From: Streptomyces sp. A 4/2
GTDB taxonomy: Bacteria > Actinomycetota > Actinomycetes > Streptomycetales > Streptomycetaceae
NCBI RefSeq assembly: GCF_940670765.1
Contig: NZ_CALNVW010000002.1
Span: 62,001-126,000 of the forward strand
Reading direction: 5' to 3'
DNA length: 64,000 bases
In this document: in pieces, positions 56,763 to 64,000 of the stretch
Numbering within the stretch: the stretch's first letter is position 1
Layout of the letters: each line of letters starts with the position of its first letter
The notes under the pieces: model-generated
What the model was told of the DNA's origin: nothing
The model's input: the letters and a program-made list of their open reading frames with translations, nothing else
The model's database searches: none
Position numbers and translations under genes: made by a program

Positions 56763-57422
56763 TCAGGCCCGGAACGCCGCCGGGCGCTCGCGCGAGGCCT
56801 CGGCGAGCGCCTTGGCGACCCCGTCCGCGTCGGTCGAGAGACCGTAGACAGGGGTGTCGGGCTGCTGGCGCCAGGAGTCGTCGAGCCCGCCCGCGTCGAC
56901 CGTGTCGAAGCCGATCTCGTCGATCAGGTCCCGTACGACCTGCTTGGCGGCCTCGTCGTCACCGGCGACCGGGAGGGCGAACCGGCCGGCTGCGCCCCGG
57001 GGCCGCGCCTCGTCGAGGATGTTGTGGGCGTAGATGCCGTTGAACGCCTTGATCACCGGGTGGCCGATCTGCCGCTCGGTCCAGCGGCTCTCCGTGAGGC
57101 CGTCCTCGATGGCGTCGATCCGGCCGTCGCGCTGCTGCGGGTAGTAGTTGCCGGTGTCGATCACCGCGACGCCGTCCGCCGCTCCGTCGAGCAGCCCGGA
57201 CGGCAGGTTGAGCACGGCGTGGACCGGGATGGCGATCACGAGGACCCGGGCGCCCCGGGCGGCCTCGGCCGCCGTGACGGGGGTCGCGCCGGTCTCCTCG
57301 GCGAGCGCGCCCAGCGTCTGCGGTCCGCGTGAGTTGGCCACGGACACGTCGTGCCCGAGGGCCGTGAGCCGCCGGGTGAGATTGCCGCCGATCTGACCTG
57401 CGCCGATGATGCCGATCTTCAT
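56763..57422 (-). CDS. F420H2:NADP oxidoreductase-like/NAD(P)-binding protein
   Basis: A 219-residue Rossmann protein starting MKIGIIGAGQIGGNLTRRL, followed by VSVANSRGPQTLG, where Ser/Arg suggests NADP preference. VIAIPVHAV and VIDTGNYYPQQRDG, and HPVIKAFNGIYAHNI, are typical of the NADPH-dependent F420 reductase/YwnB-like group. ATG 57422. Convergent with the muramidase. Substrate or cofactor partner not proven. Confidence 0.8.
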   Translation of the reverse strand: MKIGIIGAGQIGGNLTRRLTALGHDVSVANSRGPQTLGALAEETGATPVTAAEAARGARVLVIAIPVHAVLNLPSGLLDGAADGVAVIDTGNYYPQQRDGRIDAIEDGLTESRWTERQIGHPVIKAFNGIYAHNILDEARPRGAAGRFALPVAGDDEAAKQVVRDLIDEIGFDTVDAGGLDDSWRQQPDTPVYGLSTDADGVAKALAEASRERPAAFRA

Positions 57423-57578
57423 GACTGACCTCCGGAGTGACGGTGTCGAGCGATGTCGCAGTGCACCAACCCCCGGACCGTCGGGGCTATTCCGGAGTAC
57501 GGCCGAATGCGTCGCGAAGGACGGAGATTTCCGTCAAGCACCCTTTCCTGTCTTCGAGTTGTGAAGGATAAGAGATAG

Positions 57579-57592
57579 TGAGAGCGCTCTCA
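57579..57592. promoter_or_regulatory. LacI-type operator upstream of glucanase
   Basis: The perfect 14-bp palindrome TGAGAGCGCTCTCA lies about 185 bp before the glucanase start. The GAGCGCTC core is typical of LacI-family regulators of Streptomyces glycoside hydrolases (for example CebR-like sites). It probably gives sugar-inducible control. Confidence 0.65.
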
Positions 57593-57774
57593 GGCACAGG
57601 TCTTGACCTGCCTTCCCGGCTCTCGCAACAGTAGGTCCGTCCACCCCCGAGAGCACCCAGAGCACCCGTCCACCTCCCAGTGCGTCCCTCCACCGCCAAG
57701 AGCACCACAGAAGGCGCCTCCACCGCGTGAGCGCCTGCCGCACTCCGCCCCCCACAGACCACAGGAGACCGTGC

Positions 57775-59001
57775 GTGATTTCCCGCAGACTGTTCCTGAC
57801 CGGCGCCACCGCCGCCGCCACCGCGCTCACCCGGCCCGCCTGGGCAGGCGCGCCCTCCCCACACGCCTCCGCCGCTGCGGCCACCTGCGAACTGGCCCTG
57901 GAGAACACGTCGTTGTCCGGCAGCGTCAACGCGTACGTCACCGGCCACGAACAGGGCACCGGCCAGTGGGTACTGCTGCGCGCCGACGGCAGCGTCTACC
58001 ATCCGGAGTCCCCCTCGGCCCCGCAGACCCCCCTGCCGGTGGACTGCGCCATCCCGCTCAAGGCCGCGGGAGCCGGTCCCGTCACCCTGACGCTGCCTCA
58101 GATGTACGGTGCGCGCGTCTACTTCGTACGCGACGGCAAGCTGGACTTCTTCCTCAACCCGGGGCCCGCCCTGGTCGAACCGGCATTCGCCACCTCCACC
58201 GATCCGAACTACGGCCGTACCTGGTCGTTCTGCGAGTTCACCTTCAACCCGGACCAGCTGTACGCGAACATCTCCTACGTCGACCTGGTCACCTCGCTGC
58301 CCATCGGGCTCACGCTCGAAGGCGCCACGAAGCACACGGTCGCCCCGCTGCCCGACGGCGCCGTCGACAGGATCGCCGCGGACCTCACCGCGCAGGCCGC
58401 CAAGGACGGTCAGCCCTGGGACCAGCTGGTCACCCACGGGTCGGACGGCCGGGTCCTGCGGGTGATCTCGCCGCAGAATCTGATGGCGCCCTTCTTCGAC
58501 CGGCCGGACCAGATGCCGTTCCGCGATCTGTGGACCGGCTACATCGACCAGGTCTGGGACAAGTACCGCTCCACCGATCTCACCATCGACCTCCAGGGCG
58601 GCCGGGGGGTGTTCACCGGGCGGGTCAGTGGCGACACCCTCACGTTCAACGGCGGGCACTCCTTCAGCAAGCCCGACTCGAAGTCCGTGTTCACCTGCAA
58701 CCACGGCCCCTTCGCCAACAATCCGGGCGACCCCGACGACAAGAAGGGCCTGCTCGCCCGGATCGCCGCCGGATTCAACCGCTCGCTCATGCTCACCCAC
58801 CCGCAGCAGCCGAACGGCACCACGGCGGCCGACTACTACCAGGGCGATGTGACGAACCACTGGGCGCGGGTGGTGCACGCCAACTCGCCGATCGGATACG
58901 CCTTCCCGTACGACGACGTGATCCCCGACGGCCAGCCGGACGTCTCGGGCGCCGCCAACGACGGCAACCCGGTCCGCTTCACGGTGTCCGTCGGATCCTG
59001 A
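57775..59001 (+). CDS. Tat-secreted GH64 beta-1,3-glucanase
   Basis: 408 residues. A textbook Tat signal (SRRLFLTGATAAATALTRPA) is followed by the glycoside hydrolase family 64 domain (laminaripentaose-producing enzymes). Recognisable parts are the N-terminal beta-barrel, YGRTWSFCEFTFN, the acidic residues in TWSFCEFTFNPDQLYAN-like context, and the C-terminal VTNHWARVVHANSPIGYAFPYDD. It should digest fungal cell-wall glucan outside the cell. GTG 57775 has AGGAGA upstream. The 350-bp upstream region carries a LacI-type palindrome and imperfect GAGCACC repeats. Confidence 0.9.
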   Translation: MISRRLFLTGATAAATALTRPAWAGAPSPHASAAAATCELALENTSLSGSVNAYVTGHEQGTGQWVLLRADGSVYHPESPSAPQTPLPVDCAIPLKAAGAGPVTLTLPQMYGARVYFVRDGKLDFFLNPGPALVEPAFATSTDPNYGRTWSFCEFTFNPDQLYANISYVDLVTSLPIGLTLEGATKHTVAPLPDGAVDRIAADLTAQAAKDGQPWDQLVTHGSDGRVLRVISPQNLMAPFFDRPDQMPFRDLWTGYIDQVWDKYRSTDLTIDLQGGRGVFTGRVSGDTLTFNGGHSFSKPDSKSVFTCNHGPFANNPGDPDDKKGLLARIAAGFNRSLMLTHPQQPNGTTAADYYQGDVTNHWARVVHANSPIGYAFPYDDVIPDGQPDVSGAANDGNPVRFTVSVGS

Positions 59002-59062
59002 CCGGCCGGCAGTGGAGTACGGGGTGGGGGTGCGGCGCGAGGGCCCGCATCCCCGGCCCGGA

Positions 59063-59725
59063 TCACCCCGACTCCGTTACGTCCAGCACCAGTTGGCGTT
59101 CCACCACGGCCCGCGCCACGTCCGTCAGCTTCAGTCTGTTCGAGCGGGCGTGGCCGCGCAGCACCGCGAAGGCCCCGTCCATGTCCAGCCGCAGCTGTTC
59201 CGCGAGCACACCCTTGGCCTGCTCGATGACGATCCGGCTGTCCAGCGCCCGGCTCAGCTGCTCGGCCGTCTCGCGCTGTCTTCGCAGTTCGTCGCCCTGC
59301 GTCAGGAGCGCGACGGCCAGATCACCCAGCCACTGGGCGGATTCGACCTCAGTTTCCGACAACTGCCGCTCCTTGCTCAGCAGTTGGAGCACGGCGCAGG
59401 GACGGGCGGCGGTGCCGCGCAGCGGCAGCAGGGTCACCGCCGTATGGCCGCCCGCCCGTGCCCGCGCGGTGAACTCCGGCCAGCGCCGGGCTTCTTCCCG
59501 CAGGTCGAGGTTGGTCAGCGCGCGGTCGTCGCGGAGGCACTCGGAACCCGGCCCGCCCTCCTGGGAACCGGCCGCCCCTGCCCGTATCACGGCGGCACCC
59601 GAGAGGTGCAGCAACTCCACGCAGTAATTGCACAGGTGACGCATGAGCTGAGGCGCACGTGCTTCGTCGGCCGCGACGGCCGCAAGGCCGAAGGCGCTGC
59701 GCATCCACTGCTGTTCCTGCTCCAT
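59063..59725 (-). CDS. GAF-ANTAR regulator
   Basis: 220 residues. The N-terminal GAF-like sensor region (about 15-135, SGAAVIRAGAAG, LLPLRGTAARPCAVLQLLS) is joined by a coiled helix to an ANTAR RNA-binding domain (about 155-210). That domain has SRIVIEQAKGVLAEQLRLDM and the Ala-Phe helix AFAVLRGHARSNRLKLTDVA. ANTAR proteins typically prevent termination by binding paired hexaloop hairpins. The target RNA was not found here. Start ATG 59725. The two direct repeats upstream (59786-59826) may control it. Confidence 0.88.
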   Translation of the reverse strand: MEQEQQWMRSAFGLAAVAADEARAPQLMRHLCNYCVELLHLSGAAVIRAGAAGSQEGGPGSECLRDDRALTNLDLREEARRWPEFTARARAGGHTAVTLLPLRGTAARPCAVLQLLSKERQLSETEVESAQWLGDLAVALLTQGDELRRQRETAEQLSRALDSRIVIEQAKGVLAEQLRLDMDGAFAVLRGHARSNRLKLTDVARAVVERQLVLDVTESG

Positions 59726-59785
59726 GTCGGGCCAGATTACCCAGCCCGCGGCGTCCTGGGTGCCGTACGCCCGGTAAGCACGAAT

Positions 59786-59826
59786 CGGGTACGGAACCGA
59801 CGCACGGCTCGGGTACGGAACCGACG
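59786..59826. repeat. Two 17-bp direct repeats upstream of ANTAR gene
   Basis: CGGGTACGGAACCGACG is found at 59786-59802 and again at 59810-59826, with a 24-bp period. They lie 61-101 bp upstream of the regulator gene and 37 bp beyond the end of the EF-hand gene. Likely a regulator binding array. Confidence 0.7.
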
Positions 59827-59862
59827 GCGGCCGTTCCTGGCCACCGCCGGTCCGCCGCCCCG

Positions 59863-60075
59863 CTACTTGTCGAGCGAGGCCCAGAACTCGTCGAAGGAGA
59901 GCTTTCCGTCGCCGTTGGCGTCCTTGGACCTGATGATGGACTGAGCCACGGTCTCGGTCACGTGGAAGTCACCGAGCTGCGCCATGACGCTCTTGTACTC
60001 ACTCGCCGTGATCCGGCCGTCGCCGTCCACATCGAGACGCCCGAACGCCTTGCGGGCCTCTTCTATGTCCGCCAC
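59863..60075 (-). CDS. Small two-EF-hand calcium-binding protein
   Basis: 70 residues with two canonical EF-hand loops: DVDGDGRITASE (about 15-26) and DANGDGKLSFDE (about 51-62). The start VADIEEARKAFGRL matches the small Streptomyces CabB-type proteins as I recall them. GTG 60075 is preferred because AAGGGG lies eight bases upstream; GTG 60084 has no spacing. Probably a cytoplasmic calcium buffer or sensor. Confidence 0.92.
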   Translation of the reverse strand: MADIEEARKAFGRLDVDGDGRITASEYKSVMAQLGDFHVTETVAQSIIRSKDANGDGKLSFDEFWASLDK

Positions 60076-60193
60076 TGGGTCCACCCCTTCTTGGTACGTG
60101 TCTGACGGAAGTCAGATTAACGGGCAGGGTGCGGGGACTCCGCGGAGGTTCGCCCCTGGCGGGCGGGGACCCGGGCCGGTGCAGGATAGGCGT

Positions 60194-60865
60194 ATGAGAA
60201 CGGACAGCGCGGCGCCCGCGAGGGGCACACTGGCGGAGATCCTGGCAGCTGCGGCGCGGGGAGTCTTCCCGCCGCCGGACGGCTCCACCACGGTGGTCGC
60301 CCAGCCGAACACCCGGGACGCCGGAGTACTGGCCTTCACCGCCCACTCGGTCGTCTTCCTGGACGAGGACCCGGAGTGGATACGGGCCACCCTGGCCGCG
60401 ACGGACTGCGACCCGCTCGCCGCGACGATGAACCCCGGCTTCCTGGCCGCGCTGATGGCCCGTACCGGACGGCGGATGAACACCATCGACCTGCTGACGG
60501 CCGCCCCCGCGCTGCCGGGCCCGCCGCCGCTCGCGCTGCGGGAGATCGAGGACCCGGACCATCCGCGGGTCGTGCGGGCGAGGACGTTCCGGGACGGCGT
60601 ACGGGTATGGGCGGCGGACGGCGGGGTGCTGATCCTCGGACAGGGCGTCGCGGGGCGCCCGGAGGCCGCTGTCGAGGTGGACGAGGCGGCGCGCGGCCGG
60701 GGCCTGGGTCCGCTGCTGGCGGTGGCCGCCCGGCACCTGGTCGACGGCGGGACGGTGTGGGCGCAGCAGTCGCCGGGGAACGCCCGCAGCGTGCGGGCGT
60801 TCCGGACGGCGGGGTACCGGCCGGTGGGCTCCGAGGCGCTGCTGGTGGCGGACCGGGCCCGGTAG
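60194..60865 (+). CDS. GNAT-type N-acetyltransferase
   Basis: 223 residues. The C-terminal half shows the GNAT fold, with VEVDEAARGRGLGPLLAVAARHL (acetyl-CoA pyrophosphate loop RGRGLG) and AQQSPGNARSVRAFRTAGYRPVG. The N-terminal half, with FTAHSVVFLDEDPEWIRATLA, is not a known domain to me. ATG 60194 follows AGGA. Divergent from the EF-hand gene. Substrate unknown. Confidence 0.8.
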   Translation: MRTDSAAPARGTLAEILAAAARGVFPPPDGSTTVVAQPNTRDAGVLAFTAHSVVFLDEDPEWIRATLAATDCDPLAATMNPGFLAALMARTGRRMNTIDLLTAAPALPGPPPLALREIEDPDHPRVVRARTFRDGVRVWAADGGVLILGQGVAGRPEAAVEVDEAARGRGLGPLLAVAARHLVDGGTVWAQQSPGNARSVRAFRTAGYRPVGSEALLVADRAR

Positions 60866-60884
60866 CGCACTCCGGGGACACGGC

Positions 60885-62066
60885 CTACCGGAAGATCCCC
60901 GTGTGCCCGAGCGAGTACCGCCCCGGCTGCGGATACACCGCGAGTCCGTGCGGGCCGCTGCCCACGGGGATGCGGGCGAGCTGCTTCCCGGTGGTGGTGT
61001 CGATCGCGTACACCTCGGCGTTGTAACGGCCGGTCAGCCAGAGCACCTTCCCGTCGGCCGAGACCCCGCCCATGTCGGGGCTGCCGCCGCCGGGCAGGAC
61101 CCACTTCTTGGTGAGCTTCTTCGCCGGGAAGTCGAAGATCGAGATGGTGCCCTCACCGCGGTTGGAGATGTACATCTCCTTGGAGTCGCGGCTGATGTAG
61201 AGACCGTGGCAGCCCTTGCCGGTGTGCAGCAGTTTCGGGGTGGTGAATGTGTCCCCGTCGAGCACCCACATGCCGTCGGCCATCATGTCGGCGATGTAGA
61301 AGGTCTTGCCGTCGGGCGAGATCTTGACGTCCTGCGGCATCGCGCCGTGGAAGGGCAGCTTCTGCTGGCCGATGACCTTCATCTTCTCGGTGTCGACCTT
61401 GAGCAGTTCGCCGGAGAACTCGCAGGAGACGATGAAGTACCGCCCGTCCGCCGAGAAGTCCGTGTGGTTGACGCCTGAGCAGGTGACGGGGAGGGTCTTG
61501 GCGATCTTCATGGTGTGCGGGTCGCGGAAGACCAGCTGGTGGTCCATCGAGGCCATGACGATGGCGTACTTGCCGTTGGGCGTGAAGTAGAGGTTGTACG
61601 GGTCGTGGACGCTGACCGGCTTGCCCGGCTTGCCCGTTCGCGGGTCGAGCGGGGTCAGGGTGTTGCCGCGGTCGTTGTTGACCCACAGCGTCTTCAGGTC
61701 CCAGGAGGGCACGACGTGCTGGGGCTGCACGCCGACCGGGATGGTCCCGGTGACCTTGTACGTCTTCGGGTCGATCACCGTGACCGTGTTGGAGTTGGTG
61801 TTCGGCACGTAGACGCGCGACGGGAAGTCCTTGACGACCGGCGACAGCTTGTTCGGGCGGTCCGCCACGTACAGGTCCTTGGGATCGAGGACCGGCGGCA
61901 TCCCGGGCAGCCCGGTGGGGTCCGCCTTCTTCGCCGCGACGGCCGGCGGAGCCGCGCCCTCGGTGGTGCCCGTGTGCGGCGAACTCTTCTGTGCGGACGA
62001 GGCGCAGCCTGCCACCGCGGCGAGGAGGGCGGCGGTGAGGAGCGTGGCGGTGCGTTGCGTGATCAT
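60885..62066 (-). CDS. YVTN-type beta-propeller lipoprotein
   Basis: 393 residues. The signal peptide ends in the lipobox AAVAGC (Cys21). A seven-bladed propeller follows with the YVTN signature PNTNSNTVTVIDPKTYKVTG and repeated blades (DGRYFIVSCEFSGELLKVDT, DGKTFYIADMMADGMWVLD, DSKEMYISNRGEGTISIFD). The ATG overlaps the stop of the deacetylase-like gene (ATGA), so both are co-expressed as surface proteins. No catalytic function can be assigned; binding of a ligand or polymer is likely. Confidence 0.88.
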   Translation of the reverse strand: MITQRTATLLTAALLAAVAGCASSAQKSSPHTGTTEGAAPPAVAAKKADPTGLPGMPPVLDPKDLYVADRPNKLSPVVKDFPSRVYVPNTNSNTVTVIDPKTYKVTGTIPVGVQPQHVVPSWDLKTLWVNNDRGNTLTPLDPRTGKPGKPVSVHDPYNLYFTPNGKYAIVMASMDHQLVFRDPHTMKIAKTLPVTCSGVNHTDFSADGRYFIVSCEFSGELLKVDTEKMKVIGQQKLPFHGAMPQDVKISPDGKTFYIADMMADGMWVLDGDTFTTPKLLHTGKGCHGLYISRDSKEMYISNRGEGTISIFDFPAKKLTKKWVLPGGGSPDMGGVSADGKVLWLTGRYNAEVYAIDTTTGKQLARIPVGSGPHGLAVYPQPGRYSLGHTGIFR

Positions 62067-62869
62067 GAAGTCAGCAGCTCCGTGGTCGTCACCGCGTGCA
62101 GGCCGCGGCGGGCGAGTGCGTCGAGGACGGCGGGCAGCGCGGCGACCGTGTCCGCGTAGCCGAAGTGCAGGGACACGACCGATCCGTTGCGGACCGCGTC
62201 GGTGACGTTGCGGGTGACCGCCGCGGCACCGGGCGAGGTGTAGTCGCGGGAGTCGGTGTCGTACGAGAGGACGTGCGGATATCCGGCCCGCCCGGCGAGC
62301 TTCTGGACGAGCGGGGTCGCGTACGGGGTGCGCGAGGGGCGGAACCAGGTGCCTATGGAGCCGGTGAGCCGGCGCAGCCGGTCCGCGCAGCCGGTGATCT
62401 CGGCGAGTGCCTCCTCCTCGCCCATCGACGAGATGGAGGTGTGGTGGAGGGTGTGGTTGCCGAGGTCGTGGCCGCCGTCGAGGATCCGGCGGGCCATCTG
62501 CGGATACTCGTCCAGCCAGGTGCCGACGGCGAGGACGGTGACCCGTGCGCCGGCCCGTTCCACCTCGGCGAGCACGGCCTTGGCGACGGCCGGTTCGCCT
62601 TGGCCGTGGAAGGTGAGCGCAACGCGGGGGCGGTTGCGGGGGCCGTGCACGATCTGCGCCGGCTGCCCGGAGAAGGCGAGGGGGGCCGGGGCGCGGCGGG
62701 GCGCCGGGGAGGCTGCGGCACTGGCCGCGCCGGGCGGCGCGGATCCGGGCGGCGCGGATCCGGACGGCTCGGCTGCGGGTGCGCCGTCGGAACAGCCTGC
62801 GGCGAGGGCCCCGGCGACGGCCACGCCCGCTCCTGCGCGCAGTGCGCTGCGGCGGTCTATCTCAGTCAC
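62063..62869 (-). CDS. Polysaccharide-deacetylase-like (NodB fold) lipoprotein
   Basis: 268 residues. A twin-Arg signal with lipobox (DRRSALRAGAG, ALAAGC, Cys26) and a Pro/Ala/Ser linker precede a NodB homology domain. The metal HxxxH-type motif is GNHTLHHTS and the RxxxP-like motif is FRPSRTPYA. The first motif is LTFHGQGEP, where family enzymes have T-F-D-D-G, so the catalytic Asp is missing. It may be a binding protein or a divergent hydrolase. GTG 62869. It is coupled to the propeller lipoprotein. Confidence 0.85.
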   Translation of the reverse strand: MTEIDRRSALRAGAGVAVAGALAAGCSDGAPAAEPSGSAPPGSAPPGAASAAASPAPRRAPAPLAFSGQPAQIVHGPRNRPRVALTFHGQGEPAVAKAVLAEVERAGARVTVLAVGTWLDEYPQMARRILDGGHDLGNHTLHHTSISSMGEEEALAEITGCADRLRRLTGSIGTWFRPSRTPYATPLVQKLAGRAGYPHVLSYDTDSRDYTSPGAAAVTRNVTDAVRNGSVVSLHFGYADTVAALPAVLDALARRGLHAVTTTELLTS

Positions 62870-63244
62870 TCGACCAGTTAAAGGCGAAACACGGAGAAGA
62901 TCCTGATTTGTCACCTCAGAGGCGTGACGACCGTACGACCACAAGGAGTAGCAACCCAGTGACTCGGTCCGCCATCCATGCGGCGCTTCCGGTATTTATT
63001 CATCGTTTACCAGGTGGGTGACTCAGTTCACCTACGATTCATTCGCGGAATGTCACAGTGTGGGCGATATACCCGATTGGCGACTTTGGCGGCACGGTCT
63101 CCCCTCTGTCATAGTCGGAGACACGATCCCCGTTGACCCGGGCCGGATCGCCGTAAGCCGCCGTGGATTCACCCCCCCTGATCCACGGCGCTCCACAGAA
63201 GCCCCCGCAGCGCCGTAACCCGGCTGACCGGGGGCTTCTGCAGT
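62870..63244. other. Intergenic region, AT-richer, with hairpins
   Basis: No gene is firmly supported. A 66-codon + strand frame at 63018 (VTQFTYDSFAECHS) has no adequate ribosome binding site. A GGTGA-N6-TCACC repeat (63017-63032) and a 9-bp hairpin GCCGTGGAT/ATCCACGGC (63160-63189) are present. The former is placed to act in the deacetylase promoter region. Confidence 0.4.
63196..63240 (-). terminator. Terminator of the RsbW-like gene
   Basis: A perfect 12-bp stem, CAGAAGCCCCCG/CGGGGGCTTCTG, with a 21-base loop lies four bases past the stop of the minus-strand gene. Confidence 0.8.
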
Positions 63245-63769
63245 TCAGGACGGCTGACGGTCCGCGACCCGCATCTCGAACCAGGTGGTCTTGCCGCGCG
63301 GCAGCAGATCGACGCCCCAGCGGTCGGAGATCTTGTCGACGAGGAAGAGGCCGCGTCCGCTGATGTCCATGGCCTGCACCGGCATCAGACAGGGCAGCCC
63401 GCGGGACGGATCGCGGACCTCGATCCGGAGCCAGCCCCGGCGGCGCAGCATCCGCAGCCCGAAGGCGCGGGCGCCCGTGTGGCGCACCGCGTTGCCGACG
63501 AGCTCCGACACGAGTAACACCGCGTACTCCGCGGTCTGCGGGGAGAGTCCCCACTGGCGCAGCACCACGCACTGGGTGAGCCGGCGCGCGGTGGCCGCGG
63601 ACTCGGGGCGGGACGGCAGCCGGACTTCACCCTCCGTGGGATTTCCGAACAACTCCAGCGCTTTCAGGGCCTGTTCGTCCTCGGCCGCAGGCGACCAGCG
63701 AACAGCCGTCGCCTCTGCGCGCTGTCGCGGCTGCTCCACACCCTCCAGGCCCGCCATGTCCTCCATCAT
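63245..63769 (-). CDS. RsbW/SpoIIAB-like ATP-binding protein
   Basis: About 174 residues. A GHKL-type HATPase domain: LLVSELVGNAVRHTGAR (N-box), LRIEVRDPSRG (G1), SGRGLFLVDKISDRWGVD (G2) and GKTTWFEMRV. Such proteins are common in Streptomyces as anti-sigma factor or partner-switch kinases. The N-terminal lead is specific to this subfamily. The start is uncertain: ATG 63769 (MMEDMAGLEG) is chosen over the upstream ATG 63850, which lacks a ribosome binding site, and the frame fits the family from MAGLEG on. A strong terminator follows. Confidence 0.88.
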   Translation of the reverse strand: MMEDMAGLEGVEQPRQRAEATAVRWSPAAEDEQALKALELFGNPTEGEVRLPSRPESAATARRLTQCVVLRQWGLSPQTAEYAVLLVSELVGNAVRHTGARAFGLRMLRRRGWLRIEVRDPSRGLPCLMPVQAMDISGRGLFLVDKISDRWGVDLLPRGKTTWFEMRVADRQPS

Positions 63770-63924
63770 GGCGGGCCCACGGAGCTTCCGGGGCCGTTCC
63801 CGGGGAATCCACAACCAGGAATCCGAGGGGGTGACCCGTCGGATTGGCATATGTCAACGGCATGAAAAGTGTCTCCATACCCCTGTTGACCTGCGAAGAC
63901 ACTCACCTGATGAACGAAAGTCAA

Positions 63925-63962
63925 GGACGGCGGGGACCGGCGTCAGAGGCCGCCCGCCGTCC
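63925..63962. terminator. Hairpin near right edge
   Basis: GGACGGCGGG and CCCGCCGTCC form a 10-bp stem with an 18-base loop upstream of the RsbW-like gene. It probably ends the transcript of a gene outside the window. Confidence 0.5.
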
Positions 63963-64000
63963 CCGTCAATCCACCCAACCGGTGACCTCTCAGCGGAACT

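Noticed and set aside
63018..63218. 66-codon plus-strand frame (VTQFTYDSFAECHS)
   Set aside because: Composition is less shadow-like than most, but the ribosome binding site has no spacing and the frame runs through two hairpins, one of them the terminator.

Overview
The window is high-GC DNA with frequent GTG starts, GGAGG-like ribosome binding sites, long opposite-strand shadow frames, Tat signals and a developmental-type oligopeptide transporter. All of this points to a Streptomyces chromosome. The gene order ligA / MetE-like / mnmA / amidase / cysteine desulfurase / TetR / opp-type ABC operon / SseB pair / gcvT-gcvH-glyA-sdaA matches, from memory, the conserved core of the S. coelicolor chromosome. 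No rRNA, complete tRNA, insertion sequence or CRISPR array was seen.

Left part (1-28,000), core functions. NAD-dependent DNA ligase runs off the left edge. It is followed by a MetE-like protein, a PQQ-type beta-propeller membrane protein, an SDR enzyme, a LOG-family protein, a DUF427 protein and an unrecognised protein. The tRNA thiolation pair comes next (MnmA and the cysteine desulfurase that could feed it), split by a Tat amidase. Two small membrane proteins diverge from a TetR regulator, with nested palindromes in the shared promoter region. A thioesterase, a TRIC-type channel and a secreted M1 metallopeptidase follow. A complete five-gene oligopeptide ABC operon (permease, binding lipoprotein, permease, two ATPases) reads leftward. 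Two SseB proteins and a P-loop kinase precede a tandem glycine riboswitch, which leads the glycine/serine operon gcvT-gcvH-glyA-sdaA.

Middle part (28,000-38,400), accessory island and the most unusual content. A cytochrome P450 diverges from a tightly coupled operon: class III CoA-transferase, CitE-like lyase, metal-dependent cyclase/hydrolase, MmgE/PrpD protein, EhpF-like adenylating enzyme, type-B carboxylesterase and DHA2 exporter. The AT-richer divergent region contains an inverted duplication of a whole promoter. Each copy has a palindrome (GGATCGCA-N3-TGCGATC[C/G]) about 65 bp upstream of the predicted start, then a TTGACC-17-GACAGT promoter. The P450 and the operon therefore look co-activated by one unidentified regulator. 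The chemistry suggests an undescribed small dicarboxylate-like or acyl-CoA-derived metabolite.

Right part (38,400-64,000). This holds small membrane proteins (one a truncated GAP/SfLAP protein) and an alkylsulfatase. A secreted subtilisin is coupled to an FG-GAP propeller protein. A large BTAD/AAA (SARP-type) regulator converges on three genes: two proteins that together make one split peptidase-S74 domain, and a 2OG-Fe(II) oxygenase with hexapeptide repeats. Next come a membrane esterase, IlvE, a GH25 muramidase, an F420/NADP-reductase-like protein, a Tat-exported GH64 glucanase under a LacI-type palindrome, an ANTAR regulator, a small EF-hand protein, an acetyltransferase, a deacetylase-like/YVTN-propeller lipoprotein pair and an RsbW-type ATP-binding protein. 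Structural statements come from reading the sequence; functional assignments rest on family motifs recognised without a database search.
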